Origin: Gordoniibacillus chartarius
GTDB taxonomy: Bacteria > Bacillota > Bacilli > Paenibacillales > NBRC-103111
Assembly: GCF_042432825.1 (NCBI RefSeq)
Contig: NZ_JBHLWN010000123.1
Coordinates: 6,781-70,780, forward strand
DNA length: 64,000 bases
Reading direction: 5' to 3'
Numbering within the stretch: position 1 is the stretch's first letter; every line of letters starts with the position of its first letter. The notes under the pieces are model-generated. The model saw only the letters and a list, made by a program, of their open reading frames with translations, had not been told where the DNA came from and did no database searches. Shown one piece after another: positions 8,939-18,649 of this stretch. A program made the position numbers and the translations under genes.

Positions 8939-8967
8939 AACCCGGATTGCTCGAGGCCATCCGGGTT
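8939..8967 (-). terminator. Terminator after the yesM-like gene
   Basis: AACCCGGAT and ATCCGGGTT pair perfectly, followed on the minus strand by a T-rich CTTTGCCTTTG. It lies 170 bases after the histidine kinase stop and just before the next promoter. The weak T run lowers confidence. Confidence 0.6.
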
Positions 8968-9139
8968 ATGCCTTCTCTTGCGGGGACGAACAGCAGCCTA
9001 CTGAGCATGAGCAGCACAGCGCCGGCGATCCCTTTGCCTTTGTGCCTGAAGCGGCACCGACGTAAAAGGAACATTTTTATGCAGGCGGGTCCGCCTACTG
9101 CCAAATAAAAAACTGCCGGAGATTTTGCAACAATTGCGT

Positions 9140-10924
9140 TCAAGCTGCGCAAAGAGGGAATCTAATCCTGACGATCGTCCCCTCCCCCAATGTGCTCATT
9201 ATGGTGACGCCGTACCGCTTGCCGAAATGCAGCTTAATCCGCTGATCCACATTGCGAATGCCGTAACCGAGTCCATGGCCGGAAGGGTCCAATACGGAAT
9301 CGATCACCTCCTGCTTCATCCCGAGTCCGTTATCCTCTACCTCCATGCAGATGATGTCCCCATCCGAATACACCCGGACTGTAATGACGATCCGATCGTC
9401 GTACCAGGCATGCTCCAGCACGTTCTCCACGAAGGGCTGCAGGATAAACTTCACCGTCGTATATTCGGTCAGCTTGTCATCCACCTCAAACACCGCCTCG
9501 ATCCGGTCCGCAAATTTGATCCGCTGGATGTCGAGGTAGGACTGGACGATCTGCAGCTCCTTCCCGACGGGAATGAGCATCTCCCCTTTGTTCAGGCTCA
9601 AGCGGTAAAACTTTGCCAGACTCCGAATCATCTCATGAAGCTTATCGATTTCCCCGAGCTTGGCCATTCTGCTGATGGACGAAAACGTATTATACAAAAA
9701 ATGCGGATTCATCTGCGCATGCAGCACCTGAAGCTCGGCTTCTTTTTTTTCCAGCTTCCCTACATATACCTCGTCAATCAGCTTCTCAATGGTGGTCGCC
9801 ATCTCGTTAAACGCGCTTCCGATCTGAGCGAACTCATCCTTGCCCAATAAGGGCATCCGCTTGTGAAAATCTCCCTCCTGAAACGCGCGCAGCAATTCGA
9901 TCAGCTTGTGGAACCGCCGCAGCAAATAACGGGACATAATGACGCTGATGGCCGTTAGCACTAGCAGGCTCAGGCAGCAGATCAGGATCGTCAGATTCCG
10001 GACCTTTCTTGAATTGTCCTGGAACGAAGCATAAGGGATCCAAGCTTCGATGCTGGCCGGCATCGACGGAATCGGCTGCCTGATCTGCAAATATTGCTCT
10101 CCGTGCTCCTTGGACAAGTCGCCGGCAAGCTGCGGCTTGCTCTTGGAGCCTGTGAACAGCAGCTCGTTCCGGCTGTCCATAACAAACAGCCGGCTGCCTG
10201 TTCCGAGCTGAGTCAAATCGATATCATAGAAAATATCCGTAAGCTTGACGGTAATCTTGATCAGCCCTATGGTAGTCAGCGTGTCGTAATTCATCAACGG
10301 ACGAATGTAGGAAATTTGCTGAAGTGCGGCGTCATCCCCCACCTGCTTCCATACCTTGGTGTCAACATTCAGCTGGAGGGAACGGTACCACTCCTCTCCG
10401 ACAATGCGGTCCGTATGAAAGATGGAATACTGCCTGCCGGCTGGAACGGCGGTCTTCGTTTCCGTAAGGCTATAATTGTAATAAAACTCGCTGATCCGGC
10501 TGTTATCCAAATACATATATACTTGCGCATTCATATTGGGCAAATTGGCCGCCGACTCGAGCCGCGGCAAAATATACTGCGTCGTTACCGAAAATTTCTC
10601 ATAGTCCAGAAAATATCCGGACAAATACCGGGATAAGCTCTGATCTGCGAACAGAACCTCGGCGGCCCGCATCAGATCGTCGACCCTATAGTTGACGTTG
10701 CTGCCGATCTGCTTTACGGCGATCTCCAGATTGCTTCTCGTATTTTCGCTGATGGCGCTCTCCGAGGATTTATAGGCATAGCTCCCGATCAGAATAACCG
10801 GGACCAAGACCAGAAACATGTAGGAAAGAAGGATCTTATAGCGGAGCGGCAAGTACCAATCCTTGCTCCGGCGGTCCTTCCCCGCCATCCTTGCCCTCTT
10901 CTTGAACATCATCCGCCGCCTCAT
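9140..10924 (-). CDS. YesM-type sensor histidine kinase
   Basis: The protein has 594 residues: a basic N-terminus, a membrane helix (about 30-50), a large extracellular Cache-like sensor region (about 55-310), a second helix (about 310-330), a HAMP domain, then a His_kinase (PF06580) domain. The phospho-acceptor is the His in QMNPHFLYNT, and the ATPase N-box/G-box appears near QPFVENVLEHA and GHGLGYGIRN. The ATG overlaps the regulator stop as ATGA. YesM kinases work with YesN AraC-type regulators to switch on carbohydrate uptake and hydrolase genes, and the neighbouring Lpl-type transporter and GH81 enzyme fit that role. Confidence 0.93.
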   Translation of the reverse strand: MRRRMMFKKRARMAGKDRRSKDWYLPLRYKILLSYMFLVLVPVILIGSYAYKSSESAISENTRSNLEIAVKQIGSNVNYRVDDLMRAAEVLFADQSLSRYLSGYFLDYEKFSVTTQYILPRLESAANLPNMNAQVYMYLDNSRISEFYYNYSLTETKTAVPAGRQYSIFHTDRIVGEEWYRSLQLNVDTKVWKQVGDDAALQQISYIRPLMNYDTLTTIGLIKITVKLTDIFYDIDLTQLGTGSRLFVMDSRNELLFTGSKSKPQLAGDLSKEHGEQYLQIRQPIPSMPASIEAWIPYASFQDNSRKVRNLTILICCLSLLVLTAISVIMSRYLLRRFHKLIELLRAFQEGDFHKRMPLLGKDEFAQIGSAFNEMATTIEKLIDEVYVGKLEKKEAELQVLHAQMNPHFLYNTFSSISRMAKLGEIDKLHEMIRSLAKFYRLSLNKGEMLIPVGKELQIVQSYLDIQRIKFADRIEAVFEVDDKLTEYTTVKFILQPFVENVLEHAWYDDRIVITVRVYSDGDIICMEVEDNGLGMKQEVIDSVLDPSGHGLGYGIRNVDQRIKLHFGKRYGVTIMSTLGEGTIVRIRFPLCAA

Positions 10925-12495
10925 CCCTGCTTCCGAAAGTCGCCGGGCGTCATGCCCATATGCTCGCGGAACAGTCTGCTGAAATAGGCAAGCGACTTAT
11001 ACCCGACACGCTCGGATACCTCATAAATTTTGTATCGCGGGTCCTTCAGAAGCTTCATGGCCATCTCCATGCGCATTTTCACTACATAATCGTTAAAGGT
11101 TTCCCCGCTGTGCTCTCGGAACAGGTAGCCCAAATGGTTTGGGGAATACGAAAAGTAGTTGGCCACCTCCTTCAGCGTGATCTCCTCCGCCAAGTGCTCC
11201 TGGACATACTTCTCGATCTGCTCGATTAAACGGCGGTTTTTACCGTTGCGGCGTATGAAAAGCCGTTCCGCGATTTCGAACAGCGTCCTGCGGAACCATG
11301 ATTTAATGTCCTCAATCGTCTCGAAGCGCCGGATGAGGTCCAGATGCTCCATTTTCCAGCCCAACAGACTGGCGAACGATTCGTTTAACTGGTTGAGATA
11401 GGTTTCCAGCTTGGAGGCGATGTGGATGGAGAAGTTGTGCACCTTGACCGGATTTTCGAAGGCCGATACCGTCTCGAACAAATCGTCCACACAGTCGCAA
11501 ATCGCCACCAGCCCATAATTCGTCATCGCCTTAAAGGTAGCTTCCAGAATGGTCTGAATATCCTTCGCGTCCTCCGCCATCTTCAGCTTGCTGGCGCTTG
11601 GCGGGATCAGCCTGTTTTTGCCGATAAACATCTTGTAGCCGATCCGTTCTTTCACCTGGCGGAAGGAATGCGGGATCCCCTCCGGAAAATCGGCCGGCTC
11701 CCCGAAGCTCACCGTCACCGTAAAAGCGTGCCTGCTCCTGATCTCATGGATCAGCTCCTGCAGTTCCGCTTCCGCAAGGGATGGATCCGCCGTATATAGA
11801 AGTCCCAGCTGGGAATGCGTATACTTGCACCATAATCCCAGGCCTCGGGCTTCGATGATCGAACCGATGGACTGAAGCTCCGCCTCCGCGCCTTGAATGC
11901 CTCCATCCTCTTCCTGCCCGTATCTCCAAAGCGCATCGTCGATCTCCACCAGTGCCGCGATGGCCTTGCCTCCCTGCACTTCGAGCGGGTATTCGGCCAG
12001 GAAAGCGCGCAGCTTCTGCGGCTCCACATCTCCTTCCAATAGATGCTGGACGAAACCGTTCTTGATAAAATCATAGGACTCCACCAGCCTGGCCGCGGCC
12101 AGAGTCTTCTGGTCCTCCTGCGCTTCGAGCTCTTGTACGACCTTTTGCATTACCTCGATGATTTCGTTATCGTCCACAGGCTTCAAGATGTACCCGTCCG
12201 CCTTCAGATGCATCGCTTGCTTGGCGTATTCAAAGTCCGAATACCCGCTGATAAACACCGTTTTCACATTCGGGTTTTTCTCCAGAGCCTTACGGGACAA
12301 GTCCAACCCGGTCAGCACCGGCATCTTGATATCCGTTACCAGAATATCGATGTCGTGATTTTCCATATACTGCAGAGCCGCCAGCGGTTTCTCTCCGCTG
12401 AATACGACCTGGACGCCAAGCTCCTCCCATGGGATCAAAACCCGAAGGCCCTCCAAATCGTAGATTTCATCATCCACCAAAACAGCCCTGTACAC
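10921..12495 (-). CDS. YesN-type response regulator (AraC-type DNA-binding)
   Basis: The protein has a receiver domain (residues 1-125; acidic pair VDDE, phospho-Asp in ILVTDIKMPVLTG, Lys in YILKPVDD), a long linker region, and a C-terminal AraC HTH domain ending MGMTPGDFRKQG. The start is taken as GTG 12495, giving MYRAVLVDDE, the typical family start. GGGAGG lies about nine bases upstream; a GTG three codons earlier overlaps that site. It is encoded between a binding lipoprotein and its kinase and ends in an ATGA overlap with the kinase gene. Confidence 0.93.
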   Translation of the reverse strand: MYRAVLVDDEIYDLEGLRVLIPWEELGVQVVFSGEKPLAALQYMENHDIDILVTDIKMPVLTGLDLSRKALEKNPNVKTVFISGYSDFEYAKQAMHLKADGYILKPVDDNEIIEVMQKVVQELEAQEDQKTLAAARLVESYDFIKNGFVQHLLEGDVEPQKLRAFLAEYPLEVQGGKAIAALVEIDDALWRYGQEEDGGIQGAEAELQSIGSIIEARGLGLWCKYTHSQLGLLYTADPSLAEAELQELIHEIRSRHAFTVTVSFGEPADFPEGIPHSFRQVKERIGYKMFIGKNRLIPPSASKLKMAEDAKDIQTILEATFKAMTNYGLVAICDCVDDLFETVSAFENPVKVHNFSIHIASKLETYLNQLNESFASLLGWKMEHLDLIRRFETIEDIKSWFRRTLFEIAERLFIRRNGKNRRLIEQIEKYVQEHLAEEITLKEVANYFSYSPNHLGYLFREHSGETFNDYVVKMRMEMAMKLLKDPRYKIYEVSERVGYKSLAYFSRLFREHMGMTPGDFRKQG

Positions 12496-12500
12496 CCCGT

Positions 12501-14204
12501 TCACCTCCCGGAGAGCTTTCTTTCATTATCGTGCCACTTGGCTTCCTTCCATTTCAGCACCTTGTCATACCCCAGTCTCGCGGCCTCCTGATCGGCCTGT
12601 TGGATCAACGACAACACCTCGTTCTCGCCGGACGCAAAAAAAAGCTTGGGCACAAGCCGCTTGAATTGCTCCTTCAAATGCTGCAGGATAATGCCTTCCT
12701 CGGAGCCGGGAGCCGGATCCAAATTGGAGAAGGCGGTTAGATTCATCGAAGTCTTGAAGGACACCTCCGCTTGAGCCATCGTTGTCCAATCCTGCGCTTT
12801 TCTTGGCAGCAGCTTCTCCCTTGCGGTTTTTACGCTGTCTATATAAGTGGTGTTCCCGTTCCAATTGAATTCGCCCAGCCGAAGCTCGTCATACTTCTTG
12901 GAATCCCTGTTGAGGTACGCTTCATTCGGAATAGGCACCCCATTCTCCACTTTGTCGTAAAATAGGCCGGGCGGACCGAAAAACAGGATCCGCTGCCCCT
13001 CGGGGCTTGACGCCCAGTTCATATAGGCAAAGATCGCCTCCGGATTTTTTGCGGAAGTTGTGATCACGTTCACGTTCCAGCCGGTCGTGTAGTAGCCGGA
13101 TGGATAGATTTTGCTTCCGTCCACGCCAGCCTTGTGCAAAGGCGGGATGACCTGATAGCCGTTATCCGCATCCTTGGACTGAAGCAGGTTGTTTGCCTCC
13201 CGGCCGATCCTCTCGACAACGGCGTCGTAAGCGCCGAATACGGCGATTTTGCCGGACATGAGCTTCTCGAGAATCTGGTCCCGGGTTTCGGTGAACAAAT
13301 CCTCCGGCGCCACACCGGCGCGATACAGCCGATTGGCCTCCAAAGCCGCATCGCGGAAAGCCGGGTCCTGGTAGATGGAAGTCAATCTGTCTCCGATCGG
13401 CACGCCAAACACTTGTCCTGCGCCTGGAGAAATGAAAGCGGGTGTCCTCCCTTCCGCAGCTCCGCTGTAAAGAAATCCAAACATTTGGACTTCGGCCGCG
13501 TCACGGATTTCTCCGAATTCGAGCGGCTGCATGTCCGGGTAGTTGCTTTTCACCAGCTTCGCATAGGCCTCCAAATCATCCCAGGTTTCCAGCTTCGGCG
13601 ACCCCAGCTCCTGGTAAACCTTCTTCTGTACCAGGAAGGCGGCGTTGCCGGTTCCGTTATTTCCGTTGATGAACCAGTTGGGGATTTGGTAAAGCTTCCC
13701 GTCTTCGCTTCGGAGCATGTTCAGATTTTTCTCACCGACCGTCCGGACAAATTCGGGATATTTCTCCAAATACGGATCCAGCGCAACCAGCTTGCCCATC
13801 TTCTGCAGCCGTTCCACATCCTTGCCGCGATCCGTTACGATCACTTCGGGCAATTCGCCGGAAACGATCATCGTATTCAGCTTCTGTGAGGCAGCTCCAT
13901 TGGATTGGATGGGAACCACCGAGACTTTGAAATTGTCCGAAATCCATTTGGCCTGAGGGCGTTCACTCCACATCGGCGCGGAATACCAGTCGTAATTCAC
14001 GAAAAGGCTGAAGGTCACCGGCTGGAGTTTTCCTTGAACCGACCCCGCAGCTAGAGTTGGGGGAAAGGAGACTGCCGATTCCCCTCCGGTCATGCTGCTA
14101 TCGGGTGAAGATGAACTCGGGCCGACTCTCGAACAGGCGGCGTGCAGTAAACAAACAACCAGAATGCCAGCGAGCTGCCGTTTCCGTCCTATTTTCAGCT
14201 TCAT
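12501..14204 (-). CDS. Extracellular sugar-binding lipoprotein (LplA-type) in the TCS operon
   Basis: This is a roughly 567-residue solute-binding lipoprotein. It has a short basic N-terminus, a hydrophobic core and lipobox LHAAC, then a family-1 solute-binding fold. The start is ATG 14204, because GGGGG lies seven bases before it and directly abuts an ATG two codons earlier. Most residues match the second binding protein encoded next door (14534-16234), so the pair arose by duplication. Unlike that copy, this one is in one operon with the response regulator and kinase, which suggests a sensory role (inference). A cre box sits upstream. Confidence 0.9.
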   Translation of the reverse strand: MKLKIGRKRQLAGILVVCLLHAACSRVGPSSSSPDSSMTGGESAVSFPPTLAAGSVQGKLQPVTFSLFVNYDWYSAPMWSERPQAKWISDNFKVSVVPIQSNGAASQKLNTMIVSGELPEVIVTDRGKDVERLQKMGKLVALDPYLEKYPEFVRTVGEKNLNMLRSEDGKLYQIPNWFINGNNGTGNAAFLVQKKVYQELGSPKLETWDDLEAYAKLVKSNYPDMQPLEFGEIRDAAEVQMFGFLYSGAAEGRTPAFISPGAGQVFGVPIGDRLTSIYQDPAFRDAALEANRLYRAGVAPEDLFTETRDQILEKLMSGKIAVFGAYDAVVERIGREANNLLQSKDADNGYQVIPPLHKAGVDGSKIYPSGYYTTGWNVNVITTSAKNPEAIFAYMNWASSPEGQRILFFGPPGLFYDKVENGVPIPNEAYLNRDSKKYDELRLGEFNWNGNTTYIDSVKTAREKLLPRKAQDWTTMAQAEVSFKTSMNLTAFSNLDPAPGSEEGIILQHLKEQFKRLVPKLFFASGENEVLSLIQQADQEAARLGYDKVLKWKEAKWHDNERKLSGR

Positions 14205-14238
14205 GAACATTCCCCCAGCCTATATATGCGAGAGTTCT

Positions 14239-14252
14239 TGTAAACGTTTCCA
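14239..14252 (-). promoter_or_regulatory. cre box (CcpA site)
   Basis: TGTAAACGTTTCCA matches the consensus TGWAARCGYTWNCW at every position. It lies about 35 bases before the start of the binding protein-yesN-yesM operon, so catabolite repression of the sensory operon is likely. Confidence 0.65.
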
Positions 14253-14311
14253 TCCCATTATTATCGTATTCACCATTCTCCGACAAAAATCCTGCAACGT
14301 CGAACAAAGAA

Positions 14312-14337
14312 AGAGCCGCAGGCCTACCTACGGCTCT
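14312..14337. other. Hairpin in the intergenic region between binding protein genes
   Basis: AGAGCCG and CGGCTCT pair around a 12-base loop. On the minus strand a short TTCTTTGT follows, so it could be a second, weaker terminator for the upstream operon. The rest of 14211-14533 holds the cre box and the stronger hairpin at 14491-14514. Confidence 0.4.
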
Positions 14338-14490
14338 ACGCATTCAAGCGTTATTTCCCATCCGTGTAAACCTGGAAATCATAGATGGAATATCCCTAAG
14401 GCGCATTTCGTTTGGTGCCGTACCCGGATAAATCTGCCGTTCCTCGCACCCCACGCAATTCATAATCGCTTTCATGAATGCTGCAGGAAA

Positions 14491-14514
14491 AGAAAGTATG
14501 CTTCCATACTTTCT
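14491..14514 (-). terminator. Terminator of permease/binding-protein operon
   Basis: AGAAAGTATG and CATACTTTCT pair perfectly around a CTTC loop, followed by TTTT on the minus strand. It is 20 bases after the stop of the second binding protein. Confidence 0.8.
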
Positions 14515-14533
14515 CTTCCCGAATGATTTTCGT

Positions 14534-16234
14534 TTATTGGCCTGAAATTTTCTTCAAGTTTTCCTGCCACTGCGTCGTCTTCCATTTCAGCACCTTGTCG
14601 TAGCCGAGCTTCGTCGCCTCTTGGTCGGCTTGGGCAATAAGCGAATTGACTTCTTCATCGCTCTTGGCGAAGAAAATCTTCGGCACGACTTGTCTGAATT
14701 GGTCCTTCAACCGCTGCAGAATGATGCCTTCCTCGGAATTCGGCGCCGGATCCAGATTGGAGAATTCCGTCATGTTCTTGGAGGTCTTGAATGTAACATT
14801 GGCTTGCGCCTGCGTCGTCCAATCTTGAACCTCCTGCGGCAGCAGCTTCTCGCGCTGCGCCTTGGTGCTGTCCACGTAGGAGGTATTGCCGTACCAGTTG
14901 AACTCGCCGATCTTGAGCTCGTCATATTTCTTGGGATCGCGTTTGATATAAGCTTCGTTTGGAACCGGAACCCCATTTTCCACCTTGTCGTAGAACAGTC
15001 CTTGCGGACCGAAGAACAGAACCTGTTGGCCCTGCGGGCTTGTAGCCCAGTTCATGTAAGAGAAGATGGCCTCCGGATTTTTGGCGGAGGTCGTGATGAC
15101 GTTAACGTTCCAGCCCAGCGTGTTATAGCCGGATGGGAACACCTTGTTTTTGTCCACACCGGATTTATGCACCGGCCAAATGACATCGTAGCCATCCTCC
15201 GGATCCGCAGCCTTCAGCATGTTGTTGGCTTCTCGGCCGATGCCTTCGACGACGGCGTCGTAAGCGCCGAACACGGCGATTTTGCCTTTCTTCAATTTCT
15301 CGAGGATTTGATCCCGGGTTTGGGTAAACAGATCTTTCGAGGTCATTCCATCACGGAACAGCCGGCTGCTGAACATCGCTGCATCCTTGAAAGCAGGGTC
15401 CTTATAGATGGAAGTCAACTCTTTGCCGTTCGGCACCCCGAAAACTTGCCCGGATCCCGGAGAAATGAAGGCAGGGGTACGATCGTTTTCCGCACCGCTG
15501 TACAGCATACCCAACATTTGCACATCTGCTCCGTCGCGAATTTCACCGAAATCAAGCGGCACCACATCCGGGAATTTGTCCTTTACCCGTTTCGTGTAAG
15601 CCTGCAGATCCTCCCACGTTTCCAGCTTGGGGGAGCCCAGCGCTTTGTAAATTTTCTTCTCCACCAAGTATGCGCCGTTGCCGTTGCCTTGAGTGCCGCT
15701 AATATACCAGTTTGGAATCTGGTACAGCTTACCGTCGGAGCTGCGCAGCATGTTCAGCGTCTTCTCGCCAACGGTCTTGACGAATTCCGGATACTTCTCC
15801 AGATACGGATCCAGCGCTACGAGCTTGCCGGCCTGTTGCAGACGCTCCACATCCTTGCCGCGATCCAGCACGATGACATCCGGCAGCTTGTTGGCGACGA
15901 TCATGGCGTTCAGCTTCTGTGCCGCAGCCCCGTTGGACTGCACCGGATCGATTGTCACCTTCAAATTGTCGGTGATCCACTTTCCTTGAGGCCGCTCGAG
16001 CCAGTTCGGAGACGTGTACCAGTCATAGTTGACGAACAGGCTGAAGTCCACCGGCTTTACTTTCGCCTGGATATCGTTGGCGTCCGCCTTAGCCGCTACA
16101 GGTGCATTCGTCGCCGATTCCGATGCGTTGGCCGGGCTGCCTGCATCCTTGCTGCCCTGGGAGCAAGCCGTCAGCATAACGCTCGTGCTGAGAGCGCCGA
16201 TCATGACCAGCATCAAGTTTCTTTTCCCGATCAT
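14534..16234 (-). CDS. Extracellular sugar-binding lipoprotein (LplA-type)
   Basis: This 566-residue lipoprotein has a signal peptide ending at lipobox LTACS, followed by an acidic, Ala-rich linker and a solute-binding fold. It is third in an operon after two CUT1-type permeases (85 bases from the preceding one), the usual LplB-LplC-LplA order of Paenibacillus oligosaccharide importers. No ATPase is encoded in the operon. Such systems usually share an MsmK-like ATPase encoded elsewhere. The divergent GH81 glucanase makes beta-1,3-glucan oligosaccharides the leading substrate guess. Confidence 0.92.
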   Translation of the reverse strand: MIGKRNLMLVMIGALSTSVMLTACSQGSKDAGSPANASESATNAPVAAKADANDIQAKVKPVDFSLFVNYDWYTSPNWLERPQGKWITDNLKVTIDPVQSNGAAAQKLNAMIVANKLPDVIVLDRGKDVERLQQAGKLVALDPYLEKYPEFVKTVGEKTLNMLRSSDGKLYQIPNWYISGTQGNGNGAYLVEKKIYKALGSPKLETWEDLQAYTKRVKDKFPDVVPLDFGEIRDGADVQMLGMLYSGAENDRTPAFISPGSGQVFGVPNGKELTSIYKDPAFKDAAMFSSRLFRDGMTSKDLFTQTRDQILEKLKKGKIAVFGAYDAVVEGIGREANNMLKAADPEDGYDVIWPVHKSGVDKNKVFPSGYNTLGWNVNVITTSAKNPEAIFSYMNWATSPQGQQVLFFGPQGLFYDKVENGVPVPNEAYIKRDPKKYDELKIGEFNWYGNTSYVDSTKAQREKLLPQEVQDWTTQAQANVTFKTSKNMTEFSNLDPAPNSEEGIILQRLKDQFRQVVPKIFFAKSDEEVNSLIAQADQEATKLGYDKVLKWKTTQWQENLKKISGQ

Positions 16235-16319
16235 CTGTATTACCCCTCTCGAAATTTCATTTCAAATGATACAAGCGGAAAACCGCCGATATCCGAATGC
16301 GACTGGCAGCAGCCGGAGG

Positions 16320-17207
16320 CTACTCCTTCAATGAGCCGACGAGCGCTCCCTTGACAAAATATTTCTGAAGGAACGGATATACCGCCAGAATGGGGAGCGT
16401 TGCCACCATCATTGTTGCCATTTGCAGAGCTTTAACCGTGACCGTATTCTGAACCATGCTCTGTGCATGGGTATTCAGATTGGCGATCAAGGTCGCCGTT
16501 GTGCCTGCATTGATAATTTGAACCAACAGCGTCTGGAGCGGAATCAGCTCTTGACTGTTGATGAAAACCGCCGGAGTGAACCAGTCGTTCCAGAGTCCGA
16601 CAGCGGTGAACAATGACAATGTAGCCAGGACTGGACCGGAGATGGGCAGCACGATCCGGAAAAACACCCCGTAGTTGGAGCATCCGTCCATGCGCGCCGA
16701 TTCCTCCAAGCCGTCCGGCAGCTCCGCAAAGAAGGTTCGGAAAATGATCATGTTGTAGACATTGACCATACCGTTAATGACAAGAAAGGCAAACGTATCG
16801 TAAAGCTTGATGGAGTGGATCAGAACGAAGTACGGAATGAGCCCACCGCTGAAATAGAGCGTAACGACACAGATGATCATGTACATTTTTTTGAAAACAA
16901 GCCCCTTCTTGGATAGCCCGTAAGCGAACATTGCCGTGAAAAAGATCGATAAGACGGTGCCGATAACCGTTCTTAGGATGGTGATCAAGTATGCATTGAA
17001 AATGTTCTTTTCCTTGAAAACGATCATGTAGTTCTCAACCGTGAACTCCCTGGGCCAAAAGGTTACGCCGCCCAATGAAGTATCGCTGCCGGAGTTAAAC
17101 GAAATGACCAGCGAATTCCAGAACGGATAAAAGGTCACGAACGAAAGGACCAACAGCAGCAAGTAGATGATTGCGCGCAGCGTTCTATCCGAAGCACTCA
17201 ATTTCAT
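16320..17207 (-). CDS. Sugar ABC transporter permease (LplC/YtcP type)
   Basis: The protein has 295 residues and six predicted helices. The EAA loop, which contacts the ATPase, reads LPDGLEESARMDGCSNYGVF around residues 165-184. It ends ALVGSLKE, a typical end for this subfamily. The ATG has GGGGAAA upstream. It is second in the operon, 24 bases after the LplB-type permease. Confidence 0.93.
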   Translation of the reverse strand: MKLSASDRTLRAIIYLLLLVLSFVTFYPFWNSLVISFNSGSDTSLGGVTFWPREFTVENYMIVFKEKNIFNAYLITILRTVIGTVLSIFFTAMFAYGLSKKGLVFKKMYMIICVVTLYFSGGLIPYFVLIHSIKLYDTFAFLVINGMVNVYNMIIFRTFFAELPDGLEESARMDGCSNYGVFFRIVLPISGPVLATLSLFTAVGLWNDWFTPAVFINSQELIPLQTLLVQIINAGTTATLIANLNTHAQSMVQNTVTVKALQMATMMVATLPILAVYPFLQKYFVKGALVGSLKE

Positions 17208-17231
17208 AACTGTTTCCCCTTATCCCGTTAT

Positions 17232-18227
17232 CTACCATAAGCTTGCCTTGCCTAATCTCTTGGCGATGGTGTTGGCCAGGAACAGCAGGATGATGCTCAG
17301 GATCGATTTGAAGAGCCCTGCCGCCGTAGCGTAAGAGTACCGTTGGTTAAGGATACCCATCTGGTACACATAGGTGTCGATGACTTCCGCAATCGGCGTC
17401 AGAATGCCGTTGTTCATATTTTTGGTCAGCAACAGGATGTCCTCGAACCCTGCATTCAAGATGTTGCCGATGCCAAGTATCAGGAAAATCACAATCACCG
17501 GCGAGATACCCGGAAGCGTTACCAGGAAAATTTGCTTAAAGCGGTTCGCGCCGTCCAGCGCGGATGCCTCGTACAAAGCCGGATCGATGCCGGCGATAGC
17601 CGCCAAATAAACGATGGAGCCGAATCCGATTTCTTTCCAAACCCCGACGGATACGAGGATTCCCCAGAAATATTCGGGAATGGACATCCAGTTCACCGGT
17701 TCGCGAACCAGGGAGAACTTCAACAGCACTTCGTTAACCGGTCCGTTATCGACCGCCAGCATGGAGAAGACCAGCCCGGATACCACCACCCACGAAATGA
17801 AGTGCGGGATATACGTAATCGTCTGAACCGTCCGTTTGAAGACCATATTGCCGATTTCATTCAGCATAAGAGCCAGGATGATCGGAGCCGGAAAGCCGAC
17901 GGCAAGCTTCAGCAGGCTGATACAAAACGTATTGCGTATAATGTCCCAGAATTCCGGCGATTCGAAGAACATCCTGAAGTGGGTCATTCCCACCCAGGGG
18001 CTTGCCGCAAACCCTTTGAACAGGTTGTACTCCTTAAAGGCGATCAGTACCCCCCACATGGGAATATAACTGAAAACCAAGATGAACAAGATGGACGGCA
18101 AAACCATGGATTGGTATTCCCATTGCCGGAAGAAACGCCTCCATAGGTTTTCCTCTTTGCGGACAACCGCACTAGTGGGCGCAAGCCGCTCTACTTCCGT
18201 CGATTCGGTTTGCGCTTCGCTTCTCAT
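17232..18227 (-). CDS. Sugar ABC transporter permease (LplB type)
   Basis: The protein has 331 residues. A charged cytoplasmic N-terminus (about 35 residues) is followed by six helices and the EAA loop PALYEASALDGANRFKQIF. It ends ANTIAKRLGKASLW, as LplB-type permeases do. It is the first gene of the operon and diverges from the GH81 gene across a 422-base intergenic region. Confidence 0.93.
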   Translation of the reverse strand: MRSEAQTESTEVERLAPTSAVVRKEENLWRRFFRQWEYQSMVLPSILFILVFSYIPMWGVLIAFKEYNLFKGFAASPWVGMTHFRMFFESPEFWDIIRNTFCISLLKLAVGFPAPIILALMLNEIGNMVFKRTVQTITYIPHFISWVVVSGLVFSMLAVDNGPVNEVLLKFSLVREPVNWMSIPEYFWGILVSVGVWKEIGFGSIVYLAAIAGIDPALYEASALDGANRFKQIFLVTLPGISPVIVIFLILGIGNILNAGFEDILLLTKNMNNGILTPIAEVIDTYVYQMGILNQRYSYATAAGLFKSILSIILLFLANTIAKRLGKASLW

Positions 18228-18649
18228 ATCGCACCACCCTCTCTTCTCCTCTTTATGTGTTTATGGTAACGTAACGATCCTTGGCATTCTAGAACACCAA
18301 TTAACGATTGTTTTACTTAATCAATGACATTAAGGAAACGAATTGCTTCGGCAAATCCTTGCGACGGATCGCCCTGAAAATATGGAGATTCGACCCGTTC
18401 TGAAACGCTCCGTCTCCGTGGAAACAATCGCTTCCTTTAATAGCGACGAAATAACGGGGTATCGATCATCAAAAACCGTGGATTCGTATGCAAAATCGTT
18501 GAATCGTTGAATTGAATACGATGGGAAATCGGAATATCGTGAAGTTATCACCATAGACGCAAATACACCTCGTGTTGAAATGTCGAAACCAAGAAAAGGA
18601 GTGATACTGTCGTTTTTGCTCGTCAAAACTATTAAGGAGGAAATCGTTC
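18228..18649. other. Divergent promoter region
   Basis: This region separates the permease operon from the GH81 glucanase gene and must hold both promoters. It is A/T-richer than its flanks and has TTGAAT twice (near 18500), but no confident -35/-10 pair, cre box or YesN site. The GH81 ribosome site AAGGAGG is at 18634-18640. Confidence 0.5.

Noticed and set aside
14621..16354. 577-codon plus-strand open frame opposite the binding lipoprotein
   Set aside because: Composition (Arg, His, Leu-rich) and complete overlap with a well-supported gene show it is a shadow frame.
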